From Agathobacter rectalis ATCC 33656 (lineage in GTDB: Bacteria > Bacillota > Clostridia > Lachnospirales > Lachnospiraceae): a DNA stretch of 64,000 nucleotides. The stretch is taken from the NCBI RefSeq assembly GCF_000020605.1, contig NC_012781.1:1675501-1739500 (forward strand), read 5' to 3'. A model generated the notes under the pieces. The model was not told the origin of the DNA and ran no database searches. It saw only the letters and a program-made list of their open reading frames with translations. Position numbers and translations under genes: made by a program. Below are positions 16,171-24,117 of this stretch, in pieces. Every line of letters starts with the position of its first letter. The stretch's first letter is position 1.

Positions 16171-17702
16171 GATACAGCACCTCCCCAGAACTTCTCATTG
16201 ATGCTTCTGTAGCATATAGCTTCGTTGAGATGCTTTGTCTTTATGCTTTCACAGCCGTCCAGATCAGCTATTGTACGCGCAACCTTAAGTATCTTGTGGT
16301 ATGTGCGTGCCGTCAGTCCAAGCTTGTCAAACATATTTTCCATGTAGCTTTTCTCTCGACTGCCGAGGAAACAGTATTTTTCCAGCTTGTCAGTTGATAT
16401 TTTTGAATTATACGAAAAGCTCTCACCTTTAAACCTTTCTTTTTGAAGCTCGTGGCAGTGCATAACACGCTTTCTTATGTCCACAGATGATTCATTGGAT
16501 GTAGTACTGTTTATATCCTCAAAGCTAAGCGGTGACGCCTCCACACATATGTCAATTCTGTCTATTATAGGCTGTGAGACCTTATCAAAATATCTGCGCA
16601 GAGTCGGCTCTGAGCAGCGGCACCTTTGCATATCGGGATAATAGCCGCAGCTGCATGGGTTCATCGCACCAAAAAGCAGAAAATTAGCCGGATAAGTCAC
16701 GTTTCTGCCGGCTCTTGAAAGCCTGATGCAGTGCTCCTCAAGTGGAGCCCTGAGCAGATCCAGCAGGCCGCCCTTAAACTCAGCGAGCTCATCCAAAAAC
16801 AAAACGCCATTGTGTGCAAGCGATATCTCGCCCGGATTAATTCTCGTTCCTCCGCCGATTAATGCGGCCTGGGTGACGGAATAGTGGGGATTTCTGAATG
16901 GCCTGTTGTCTCTTAAGGAGCTGTCATTGTCCAAAAGACCGCAGATACTGTATATTTTTGACAGCTCAAGCCTCTCATTTTCACTAAGAGGAGGCAGAAT
17001 GGACGGCATACGCTCTGCTATCATTGTCTTGCCTGCACCGGGAGGTCCGACAAGCAGTATATTGTGCATACCACCCGCAGCCACCTCACATGCTCTTTTA
17101 ATAAATTTCTGTCCGTTAACATCACAAAAATCGGCGTATTTTTCATCTATTTGCAGCTCATGTGCCATACCGGTTTTCTGACACGTAAATGCTGTCTCAT
17201 CAAACTGTGCAATTACATCATTTAAATGGCTTATCCCAAATATTTTTGCACCGCAGACGAGTCTGCCTTCATTTTCATTCTGCTTTGGAATAATAAACTT
17301 TCCAATGCCTTTGTTGTACTCATCAAATACAATCGGCAGAATACCGCTGACCGGCAAAATTTCACCGTTTAGATTTAGCTCGCCTGCAAGTGTGCAGTCC
17401 TTTATGCTATCAGCGTCAATCACCCCCATAGCTGTTAAAATAGCAACAGCTATAGGCAGATCAAAGCCTGTTCCTGTCTTTTTAATATTTGCAGGCGATA
17501 GATTTACTGTGATACGCTTGGCAGGCAAAACAATGCCAACGCTGTGCAGCGCTGTTTTAACACGCTCCTTTGCTTCTCTCACCTCTGAGGTAAGATTTCC
17601 AACCATATCAAAAACAGGCATACCGGTTGAAATATCAACCTCCACCTGTACCGGAATCGCACTGATTCCATCCAAAACAGCCGTTCTGACTGTACTGTAC
17701 AT
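16167..17702 (-). CDS. comM: ComM/YifB family AAA+ ATPase
   Basis: ComM-type helicases promote branch migration during integration of transformed DNA. The 511-aa protein has an N-terminal Lon-protease-like domain ('GMPVFDMVGNLTSEVREAKE' and 'ITVNLSPANIKKTGTGFDLP') and a Mg-chelatase-type AAA+ core. The core shows Walker A 'LVGPPGAGKTMIAERMPSIL', Walker B 'GVLFLDELAEF' and 'SLAHNGVLFLDEL', and a Cys-rich insertion 'CSCGYYPDMQRCRC'. It ends 'ICYRSINEKFWGG'. It is the first gene of comM-dprA-topA-codY and has a good promoter directly upstream. Confidence 0.93.
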   Translation of the reverse strand: MYSTVRTAVLDGISAIPVQVEVDISTGMPVFDMVGNLTSEVREAKERVKTALHSVGIVLPAKRITVNLSPANIKKTGTGFDLPIAVAILTAMGVIDADSIKDCTLAGELNLNGEILPVSGILPIVFDEYNKGIGKFIIPKQNENEGRLVCGAKIFGISHLNDVIAQFDETAFTCQKTGMAHELQIDEKYADFCDVNGQKFIKRACEVAAGGMHNILLVGPPGAGKTMIAERMPSILPPLSENERLELSKIYSICGLLDNDSSLRDNRPFRNPHYSVTQAALIGGGTRINPGEISLAHNGVLFLDELAEFKGGLLDLLRAPLEEHCIRLSRAGRNVTYPANFLLFGAMNPCSCGYYPDMQRCRCSEPTLRRYFDKVSQPIIDRIDICVEASPLSFEDINSTTSNESSVDIRKRVMHCHELQKERFKGESFSYNSKISTDKLEKYCFLGSREKSYMENMFDKLGLTARTYHKILKVARTIADLDGCESIKTKHLNEAICYRSINEKFWGGAVS

Positions 17703-17761
17703 ATATACTCCTATTCCAATTGGGGTAAATGCATAGACAAATGCACAAAAGACATGGCTCT

Positions 17762-17789
17762 ATGATAACATATTTTTGCCTTTTGTAAA
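17762..17789 (-). promoter_or_regulatory. Predicted promoter of comM-dprA-topA-codY
   Basis: -35 TTTACA (17784-17789) and -10 TATCAT (17762-17767) are 16 bases apart, each 5/6 to consensus. They lie between the sigK stop and the comM start, so the comM operon need not depend on read-through from sigK. Confidence 0.55.
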
Positions 17790-17792
17790 CAC

Positions 17793-18428
17793 CTATTCGA
17801 GCAGTTTCCGTAATTTTTTCAAACCGGCCTTTTCAATTCTTGAAACATATGACCTCGAAATGCTGAGCGTTTTAGCAATCTGTCTCTGTGTCAGCTCTTT
17901 TTCACCGTCTAGTCCAAAGCGTTTCGTAATAATATAATATTCTCTGTCCGATAAAACGCTTCTCATATTTTGCCTTAAAATCTTGAGCGATTCAGATACC
18001 TCTATATCCGATACCACATCAGATTGTCCATTCTCAATCACATCCACCAGATGAATCTGGTTTCCCTCCTTGTCAGTGCCTATAGGTTCAAATATGGACA
18101 CATCACCCCGGCTCTTTTTACGGCTTCTAAAGTGCATCAGAATCTCATTTTCGATACATCTGATTGCAAAGGTTGCAAAACGATTTCCGTAATCAGCCTT
18201 GAATGATGACACTGCTTTTATCAGTCCTATAGTGCCTATGGATATGAGCTCCTCCATCTCATCCTCGCTTACTGCATATTTTTTTGTAACATGTGCCACA
18301 AGGCGCATATTGTGTAATATAAGCTCATCCTTAGCTTCTTTATCATTTTGAGCCACTTTTTTCAGACATTCCGTCTCACGTTCTAAACTAAGAGGTGATA
18401 AAAATGTATTCACATAGCACCCTGTCAT
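17793..18428 (-). CDS. sigK: SigK-like sporulation sigma factor
   Basis: A sigma-70 family factor resembling late mother-cell sigma-K. It has region 2 'LILHNMRLVAHVTKKYA', 'ELISIGTIGLIKAVSSF', and 'RFATFAIRCIENEILMHFRS'. 'EPIGTDKEGNQIHLVDVIEN' follows, then region 4 'LTQRQIAKTLSISRSYVSRI'. The mature Bacillus SigK N-terminus (YVKNNAFPQPLS) aligns with YVNTFLSPLS here, only four residues after this ATG. So the cleaved pro-sequence is absent or minimal. GTG at 18413, with AGGG six bases upstream, is an equally good or better start. Longer forms to 18485 would overlap the divergent gene. Regulation by proteolysis is therefore unlikely. Confidence 0.88.
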   Translation of the reverse strand: MTGCYVNTFLSPLSLERETECLKKVAQNDKEAKDELILHNMRLVAHVTKKYAVSEDEMEELISIGTIGLIKAVSSFKADYGNRFATFAIRCIENEILMHFRSRKKSRGDVSIFEPIGTDKEGNQIHLVDVIENGQSDVVSDIEVSESLKILRQNMRSVLSDREYYIITKRFGLDGEKELTQRQIAKTLSISRSYVSRIEKAGLKKLRKLLE

Positions 18429-18467
18429 TATTTGCTTATAATATATTATGTTCAAATCTGTATTTTG

Positions 18468-18476
18468 TGATATAAT
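18468..18476 (+). promoter_or_regulatory. Extended -10 promoter of the RluA-family gene
   Basis: TGATATAAT is a perfect extended -10 (TGnTATAAT). No good -35 lies 16-18 bases upstream. The expected start point, about 7 bases after the -10, coincides with the ATG at 18484, and no SD lies before it. The transcript is predicted to be leaderless. Confidence 0.5.
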
Positions 18477-18483
18477 CTTTGCC

Positions 18484-19371
18484 ATGAATAGAAAAATAGA
18501 CTACAAAATCAATGAAAATGATACAGGAAAAACAGTAGAAGGCTTTTTGAAAGAGCATGGCTACACACATCAGGTGCTTGTCAGGCTGAAGCAGACAGAC
18601 CATGGCATACTAAGAAACGGTATATGGGCCTATACAAATGAAAGGCTGTGTAAGGATGATTTAATCACAGTCCAAATTGTCGAAAACGAATGCTCTGATA
18701 ATATAGCACCTGTAAATCTGCCTCTTGATATAGCATACGAGGACGATGATATCATCGTAATAAACAAGCCGTTTGATATGCCTGCCCATCCCTCCGCCGG
18801 AAACCATGACAACACGCTTGCAAATGCGCTCATGTACTACTATGGCAGTCAGAACAAGCCGTTTGTATACAGATGCATAAACAGGCTGGACAGAGATACC
18901 ACAGGGCTTACAATTGTCGCAAAGCATGCACTTGCAGGCGGGATACTTGGCAACGCTGTCGCAAAGCGTGCCATCCACCGGACATACTACGCCGTCTGCA
19001 GTGGGTGTACACCTGCATGCATGCGCATCAGTGCTCCGATTGCAAGAAAGGATGCTTCCACCATAGAGCGGTGTGTTGATTTCAAACGCGGTGAATATGC
19101 AGTAACCGACTTTATCAGAATCAAATATAACCCGGATAATAATTTATCGCTTGTCAAGCTAAGACTTCTTACCGGACGCACTCACCAGATACGCGTCCAT
19201 ATGAAGTATATCGGTTTTCCACTGATAGGTGACTTTTTATATAATCCCGACTATACATATATATCCAGACAAGCACTGCACTCAGGGCGTCTTGTTTTCA
19301 CGCACCCTGTCACAGGACAAAAAATGAACCTCATATCTGATATTCCATCAGACATGAAGTCCCTGTTCTAG
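18484..19371 (+). CDS. RluA-family pseudouridine synthase
   Basis: Isomerises uridine to pseudouridine in rRNA or tRNA; the exact target cannot be told. The 295-aa protein has a short N-terminal S4-like part ('YKINENDTGKTVEGFLKEHG' and 'LVRLKQTDHGILRNG'). The catalytic domain follows with 'VINKPFDMPAHPSAGN', the active-site motif 'RCINRLDRDTTGLTIVAKH' (catalytic Asp in RLDRDT, about residue 140), and 'LLTGRTHQIRVHMKYIGFPL'. ATG at 18484 is chosen over one at 18448 because the latter lies upstream of the -10 box. The 3' end overlaps the convergent DUF5662-like gene by 24 bases. Confidence 0.9.
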   Translation: MNRKIDYKINENDTGKTVEGFLKEHGYTHQVLVRLKQTDHGILRNGIWAYTNERLCKDDLITVQIVENECSDNIAPVNLPLDIAYEDDDIIVINKPFDMPAHPSAGNHDNTLANALMYYYGSQNKPFVYRCINRLDRDTTGLTIVAKHALAGGILGNAVAKRAIHRTYYAVCSGCTPACMRISAPIARKDASTIERCVDFKRGEYAVTDFIRIKYNPDNNLSLVKLRLLTGRTHQIRVHMKYIGFPLIGDFLYNPDYTYISRQALHSGRLVFTHPVTGQKMNLISDIPSDMKSLF

Positions 19372-19950
19372 TTGGTTTATTTTATCCTTTTCGTATGGGA
19401 TATGCCCTTTTAAAACCTCTTTTTTTATGTAGCTGTAAGTATATTTTTCTCCCTTTACAGAGAGCATGACAAGCAGATACTCAAGCATTGCTTTTGTATC
19501 GGGATGAATCATGTAGTGATCCACGCTTTTTTCATAGTATTCCAGTGCACTTTTGTCGGTGTACTTTTCTTTCTGATAGTTTTTTGAGGCGCTTACACGG
19601 TCTATAAACATCTCGCAGACATACCTTATGGGCATTTTCATGCCCTCCATTTTTGTATGTGTTTTATCGTCCCCCGGCTTTGAAACAGCATAGTCAATCC
19701 AGTACTCCAGGTGATGCTTATTGCGTCCCTTGTGATGAAGCCACGCAGATGAATAGCCCCTGTCGGCTCTCTCCGCATTATTCGGGCTCATATACCCCTT
19801 GTAATACCTGCAGCCGACGAGAAACTCAGTCGGTGAATATTTTGACATGTCATGAAGAAGTCCCTGTTTATAAAGCCCTATCCTAAAGCACCCCTGCATG
19901 ACTAAAATCTTATGATGTGTAATTGTTATAAAATGTCTTATTGCTTTCAT
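19348..19950 (-). CDS. DUF5662-like protein, possible HD-type metal site
   Basis: A 200-aa protein of unknown role that I associate with DUF5662, common in Lachnospiraceae; the family name is from memory. The visible core is His-rich: 'FITITHHKILVMQGCFRIG' (about 7-25), 'LLHDMSKYSPTEF' with an HD pair (about 31-43), 'SSAWLHHKGRNKHHLEYW' and 'VSKPGDDKT'. The spaced His/Asp pairs resemble HD-type phosphohydrolase metal ligands, but this is an inference. There is no signal peptide. It starts 4 bases after the stop codon of the GH13-like gene and may be cotranscribed with it. Confidence 0.7.
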   Translation of the reverse strand: MKAIRHFITITHHKILVMQGCFRIGLYKQGLLHDMSKYSPTEFLVGCRYYKGYMSPNNAERADRGYSSAWLHHKGRNKHHLEYWIDYAVSKPGDDKTHTKMEGMKMPIRYVCEMFIDRVSASKNYQKEKYTDKSALEYYEKSVDHYMIHPDTKAMLEYLLVMLSVKGEKYTYSYIKKEVLKGHIPYEKDKINQLEQGLHV

Positions 19951-19954
19951 ATGT

Positions 19955-21811
19955 CTATCTGCCTATGAGGATGTATACCGACTGCGGTGAGACATCTGCA
20001 TACTGCTGGTTTTCACACAGCACCGGAGTGTCATAAAACGGTTCTTTGAGCGTAGAATCGCAGACTGCATACCATTTCATTCCTTTCTTTAGCTTAGGAA
20101 GAGCTAACTTCTCCCTGGATGAATAAAAATTGTAAGCTACGTATACATAGTCTTTATTCACTTCATTGTAATCCCCACAGTACATCACACCTACACATAG
20201 CTTTGTGGCATCACACTCGCCTATCCAGGCATTCTTGCAGTGGTAGGACAAATCAGGATACCCAACAGCCTTGTAATCGCTGAATTTAAACGGCTTTGGA
20301 CAGGAAATAACAGGATGCTCATCCCTGAATTTGATAAGTCTGGTTAAGAACCTGATGTTTTCCCTTCTGCTATGCTCATTTGACCAGTTCACCCAGCCTG
20401 TAGGGTTGTCCTGACAGTAAGCATTGTTGTTGCCATCCTGTGAATTACAGATCTCATCACCTGCCATAATCATAGGCACTCCCTGTGCCAAAAACAAAAG
20501 AAGCATGGCATCCTTCCACTTAAGTTTTCTTATCTCACGGATAAACCTCTTTCGCGAAGGACCCTCACAACCGTAATTATTGCTGAAATTCCATGAAGGA
20601 CCATCAGCATTTTTCTCACCATTGGCCTCATTGTGGCGGTCATTGTACATGAATAAATCGCTCAGGGTAAAACCGTTATTGCTTGATATATAGTTTATAA
20701 ATCCGACATTCTCCCCCTGCTTTTTCTGCTGGTTTAAAAGCTCATACATATTGCAGTTTATATGGTTTAACATCATACGCGCCGCAAACTGGTACTCCTC
20801 CTTGTCAATATAGAGATTTTCATATGTCCTGTTTTGCGGTACAACCGACATATCAAAGCCATCATAGAGTATCTTTGTCCGGCTAAGGAGAGCATCCTGC
20901 ACAATCGCAGTAACAGGCAGCCTGTCCCCAAGCAGCTTAAAACCATCTACATGAAAGCTCATGACCCAGTATCTGAGCGCATCGAGTATCAGATTGTGGT
21001 CAGTTCTGTCCGGAAAATACATCTCTACGATACATTCCATGCCATTTTTGTGCAGCCTTTCAACGAGACGCCTAAGCTCATTGGAGGCATCTGAAGCGTC
21101 ACTGGCATATGATGCTTTTACGGCAAAATAATTGCCGGAGGTATAGCCCCAAAAATTGACCTTGTCATTTTCTGTATGCACACTTTGCTCATCTTTTAAG
21201 GAATACTTCGGCTTTGCATATTCCGGAATATCGTGCTTTACAGGGATTGTCATTTCTTCAAACTCGTATACAGGCATGAGAAGAATTGAAGTAAAGCCTA
21301 ATTTCTTGATGTAATTTATTCTGTCCGATACAGCCTCAAAGGTGCCCTTATGCTTTTTGTTCCCTGAAACATCCATGGAAAAACCTCTCACATGAAGCTT
21401 ATACAGCTTCATCCGGTCCCTGGTTATCTCAGGAAAGCTGTCATATTTCCAGTCAAAATCACTACTGTCTATCCCGCATGCTATTTCGTAGTCATTATCA
21501 CTTCTTGTTTTATCATTCCATTTTTCTCTGCCGAAAATTCTTGTGGCATAGGGATCTATGCACCTTTTTCCATTAATTCTAAAATAATATGCATACTCAT
21601 TACCGCAAAAGCCATGAACTCTCACAGAGTAAAGAGAGCCTGTCGAATACTCACCGGGTATATCAAGCTCACAGGCTGTATTTCCTGATTTATCAAGTAA
21701 AACAATGCTGCATGCATCCTCTTTTTCTGCCGCGAAAGTGAATATCGCACTATCCCCGTCAATATAAGCACCTGTTTTTAAAAAGTTTCCCTTTGTTAAT
21801 CGAAATTTCAT
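19955..21811 (-). CDS. Isoamylase/GlgX-like GH13 pseudoenzyme
   Basis: A 618-aa intracellular protein with a CBM48-like N-terminus (about 1-95), a GH13 barrel and a C-terminal beta domain. It resembles GlgX-type debranching enzymes: 'LYKLHVRGFSMD', 'NFWGYTSGNYFAV', 'GPSWNFSNNYGCEGPSRKR', 'GDEICNSQDGNNNAYCQDNP'. All four catalytic regions are changed. DVVYNH-type region I reads EMYFPD (263-268). The nucleophile Asp in DGFRFD is Leu294 (DGFKLL). The acid Glu is Asp317 (ILYDGFD). The HD pair of region IV is Asn-Asn (378-379). It should not hydrolyse glucan; a binding or regulatory role is inferred. ATG 21811 has GGATGG upstream; the in-frame TTG at 21829 does not. Confidence 0.85.
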   Translation of the reverse strand: MKFRLTKGNFLKTGAYIDGDSAIFTFAAEKEDACSIVLLDKSGNTACELDIPGEYSTGSLYSVRVHGFCGNEYAYYFRINGKRCIDPYATRIFGREKWNDKTRSDNDYEIACGIDSSDFDWKYDSFPEITRDRMKLYKLHVRGFSMDVSGNKKHKGTFEAVSDRINYIKKLGFTSILLMPVYEFEEMTIPVKHDIPEYAKPKYSLKDEQSVHTENDKVNFWGYTSGNYFAVKASYASDASDASNELRRLVERLHKNGMECIVEMYFPDRTDHNLILDALRYWVMSFHVDGFKLLGDRLPVTAIVQDALLSRTKILYDGFDMSVVPQNRTYENLYIDKEEYQFAARMMLNHINCNMYELLNQQKKQGENVGFINYISSNNGFTLSDLFMYNDRHNEANGEKNADGPSWNFSNNYGCEGPSRKRFIREIRKLKWKDAMLLLFLAQGVPMIMAGDEICNSQDGNNNAYCQDNPTGWVNWSNEHSRRENIRFLTRLIKFRDEHPVISCPKPFKFSDYKAVGYPDLSYHCKNAWIGECDATKLCVGVMYCGDYNEVNKDYVYVAYNFYSSREKLALPKLKKGMKWYAVCDSTLKEPFYDTPVLCENQQYADVSPQSVYILIGR

Positions 21812-21847
21812 GCAACACCATCCAATCAAAAATTCTAGTATTTATTT

Positions 21848-21876
21848 ATTATACTAGTTTTGACTTTTTTTGTATA
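21848..21876 (-). promoter_or_regulatory. Predicted promoter of the GH13-like gene
   Basis: -35 TATACA (21871-21876, 4/6) and -10 TATAAT (21848-21853, perfect) are 17 bases apart on the minus strand. The start point would be about 35 bases before ATG 21811. Confidence 0.5.
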
Positions 21877-21884
21877 GAATAATT

Positions 21885-21893
21885 TGATATAAT
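21885..21893 (+). promoter_or_regulatory. Extended -10 promoter of the DUF1292 gene
   Basis: TGATATAAT, a perfect extended -10, lies about 40 bases before the ATG at 21935. The same element precedes the RluA-family gene. It is divergent from the GH13-like promoter 10 bases away. Confidence 0.45.
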
Positions 21894-21934
21894 ATAATAG
21901 TTACTTTAGATTACTATAAAGAAAGAGGTACAAT

Positions 21935-22246
21935 ATGGCAGAAAAAGCAACACCTGTTACACCTGAAGAGGCAGACGACATCCGCGTGACACTTGATCTG
22001 GACAACGGAAGTGTCGAATGCAAGATTATCACTATTTTTGATGCAGATCACAAGGATTACATAGCTCTTCTACCGTTAGACAAAAATGGCAACGAGAATG
22101 AGAGTGGCGAAGTGTATCTGTATCGCTATTTCGAGGACGAGGAAGGTCTTCCGAGAATAGAAAACATCGAATCCGACGACGAGTACGAGGCTGCTGCCGA
22201 CAGATTCGATGAGCTTTTGGATGACGAAATGTTTGATGATATTTAA
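21935..22246 (+). CDS. DUF1292 (YrzB-like) protein
   Basis: A 103-aa acidic protein of the DUF1292 family, conserved in Bacillota but of unknown function. In other species the gene often sits near alaS-yrrL-yrrK. The typical pattern 'CKIITIFDADHKDYIALLPL' and 'GEVYLYRYFEDEEGLPRI' is present, followed by an Asp/Glu-rich C-terminal helix 'EYEAAADRFDELLDDEMF'. AGAGG lies about 8 bases before the ATG. Its last 4 bases overlap the convergent helicase gene. Expression is from its own promoter, divergent from the GH13-like gene. Confidence 0.8.
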   Translation: MAEKATPVTPEEADDIRVTLDLDNGSVECKIITIFDADHKDYIALLPLDKNGNENESGEVYLYRYFEDEEGLPRIENIESDDEYEAAADRFDELLDDEMFDDI

Positions 22247-24096
22247 TCATCTCTACTATTATTTTGTCTAGGTTCTTTACTTTCACGGACAAACCTGGAG
22301 GCTTGGGCTGATTTATCGTTTACCGACTTGACCGAGTAAACAGACAAGCTTGTCTTTGCACGGGTCATGCCGACATAAAACAGCCTTCGCTCCTCCTCTA
22401 TGTCCTTTTCAAGCACAGCCTTTTTATACGGCATTATCCCTTCATTTGCATCAATTATATACACGTTTTCAAATTCAAGCCCCTTTGAGCTGTGAAGGGT
22501 TGCAAGTGTCACGGCATTAGGGTCACTTTCTTTCGATAAAGCCATAAGCTTCATCTGCTTTGTATATTCCCTTATATGCTCATACCACTCTTCATATGTA
22601 GCAAAGCCCTTGGCTCCTGACTGGATTTCATCCAGTATATCAAACAAATCCTCTTTATTTATATTTCGATACTCGGCATATTCAGCTAAAAAGTCGTCAT
22701 AGCCAATCCCTCTTCTGATATAGTTTATGCTGGCATATGGATTCATCCGGCTTATAAGCTTCATGTCATACTCAAGCTTTTCTATCCGCTCAGCTATCCA
22801 CGGCTTCTCATCAAACAGCTTAATCCACTCATCAAATGCCACAGTTGCATCACACAGGCTGTCTCTTGACAGATACCGCTTAGGTCTGTTCATAATCTGC
22901 AAAAAATCAGCTCTGTCTCTGCTGCCTCCTGCAATTCTTTGGTATGTAAACAAATCTCTGGCAATCCAGTGCTCATATATATTAGGTATATTATCCTTGG
23001 TTTTGAATGGGATATTATAGCTCATAAGCTGCTCTATAAGCTGTCTTGGCTGGGTATTTGTCCTGAAAAGCACCGCAAAGTCGCTGAATACAGCTCCCGC
23101 CTTTATCTTTTTATCTATATCGCGTATAAGAAAGATATTTTCGTCTCTTCTGTTTTCAAAATCAGCAAACGTAACAGGTGCCTTTGACTTGCTTGCCGCA
23201 ATGATTTTCTTATCAAATCTCTCCCTGTTGTGCGAGATGAGATTCAGCGAGGCCTCCACTATATATCTGCCACATCTGTAATTAGTATCTAAAAGGATTC
23301 TTTTTGCATCCGGATAGTCCTTCTCAAACCCAAGCATTATCTCAGGCTTTGACCCTCTGAAGCGGTATATTGACTGGTCATCATCTCCTACAATAAACAG
23401 ATTGTTCTGTGGAGCGGCAAGCATTTTTATAATCTCATACTGCAGACGGTTAATATCCTGAAACTCATCAATCAGTATGTATTTATACTTGTTCTGCCAC
23501 AATGCCAGTATATCAGGTCTTTCCTTAAACAGCTCATAAGTATACGAGAGCATATCATCAAAATCAATAAGCCTGTTTTCCTTAAGCCTTGTCTCATATT
23601 TTTTATATATATCCCTGAATATTTCCTCACCACACACTCCCGAGTAGAAATTTTCTATATCAATGCGGCTGTTTTTAATCAGACTGATTTCAGCAAGTAA
23701 ATTGCCTATAAACTCATTCTCATCCTTGTATTCAAGGCGGTAGTAGGATAAAATTTCCCTGATAAAGCCGTATCTCACAGACTCATCAGCAATATTGGCA
23801 CTTGTAAAGCGATATGCATATTTGAGTATCGTAAAAAAGACAGCATGAAAAGTACCAAAAGATACGTTCACCCTCTCGTCTTTCATCAGTGAATTAAAAC
23901 GCTCCTTCATCTCATTTGCAGCAGCCTTGGTAAAGGTGATAACTAAAATCTCAGAAGGCTTCACATGATGCTTTGTTATTAATTTTTTAGTCCTGTGTGT
24001 GATAACTGCGGTCTTACCGGAACCCGGTCCTGCTAAAACAAGCATAGCGCCATCCTTGTGTTCGATGGCGCCAAGCTGGGCTTTGTTAAAATTCAT
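22243..24096 (-). CDS. UvrD/PcrA-type ATP-dependent DNA helicase
   Basis: A superfamily 1A helicase that unwinds DNA 3' to 5', probably in repair. The 617-aa protein has motif I 'VLAGPGSGKTAVITHRTKKL' and motif Ia 'LVITFTKAAANEMKER'. Motif II is 'ILIDEFQDINRLQYEI', motif III 'IVGDDDQSIYRFRGSKPEI', motif IV 'LDTNYRC', motif V 'VTLATLHSSKGLEFENVYI' and motif VI 'EERRLFYVGMTRAK'. It is about 100 residues shorter than standard PcrA, lacking the long C-terminal tail, so it may be a lineage-specific paralogue rather than PcrA itself. It lies 21 bases after the gltX stop codon. Confidence 0.9.
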   Translation of the reverse strand: MNFNKAQLGAIEHKDGAMLVLAGPGSGKTAVITHRTKKLITKHHVKPSEILVITFTKAAANEMKERFNSLMKDERVNVSFGTFHAVFFTILKYAYRFTSANIADESVRYGFIREILSYYRLEYKDENEFIGNLLAEISLIKNSRIDIENFYSGVCGEEIFRDIYKKYETRLKENRLIDFDDMLSYTYELFKERPDILALWQNKYKYILIDEFQDINRLQYEIIKMLAAPQNNLFIVGDDDQSIYRFRGSKPEIMLGFEKDYPDAKRILLDTNYRCGRYIVEASLNLISHNRERFDKKIIAASKSKAPVTFADFENRRDENIFLIRDIDKKIKAGAVFSDFAVLFRTNTQPRQLIEQLMSYNIPFKTKDNIPNIYEHWIARDLFTYQRIAGGSRDRADFLQIMNRPKRYLSRDSLCDATVAFDEWIKLFDEKPWIAERIEKLEYDMKLISRMNPYASINYIRRGIGYDDFLAEYAEYRNINKEDLFDILDEIQSGAKGFATYEEWYEHIREYTKQMKLMALSKESDPNAVTLATLHSSKGLEFENVYIIDANEGIMPYKKAVLEKDIEEERRLFYVGMTRAKTSLSVYSVKSVNDKSAQASRFVRESKEPRQNNSRDD

Positions 24097-24117
24097 AAAA
24101 TACCCTTTGTTAATAGA

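Noticed and set aside
18448-18483. N-terminal extension MFKSVFCDIIFA of the RluA-family protein
   Set aside because: The codons cover the extended -10 promoter and run opposite the sigK 5' end; ATG 18484 fits the family start.
22032-22292. Minus-strand ORF antisense to the DUF1292 gene
   Set aside because: It lies wholly opposite a recognised gene with SD and promoter, and has an implausible composition (Arg/His/Cys-rich).
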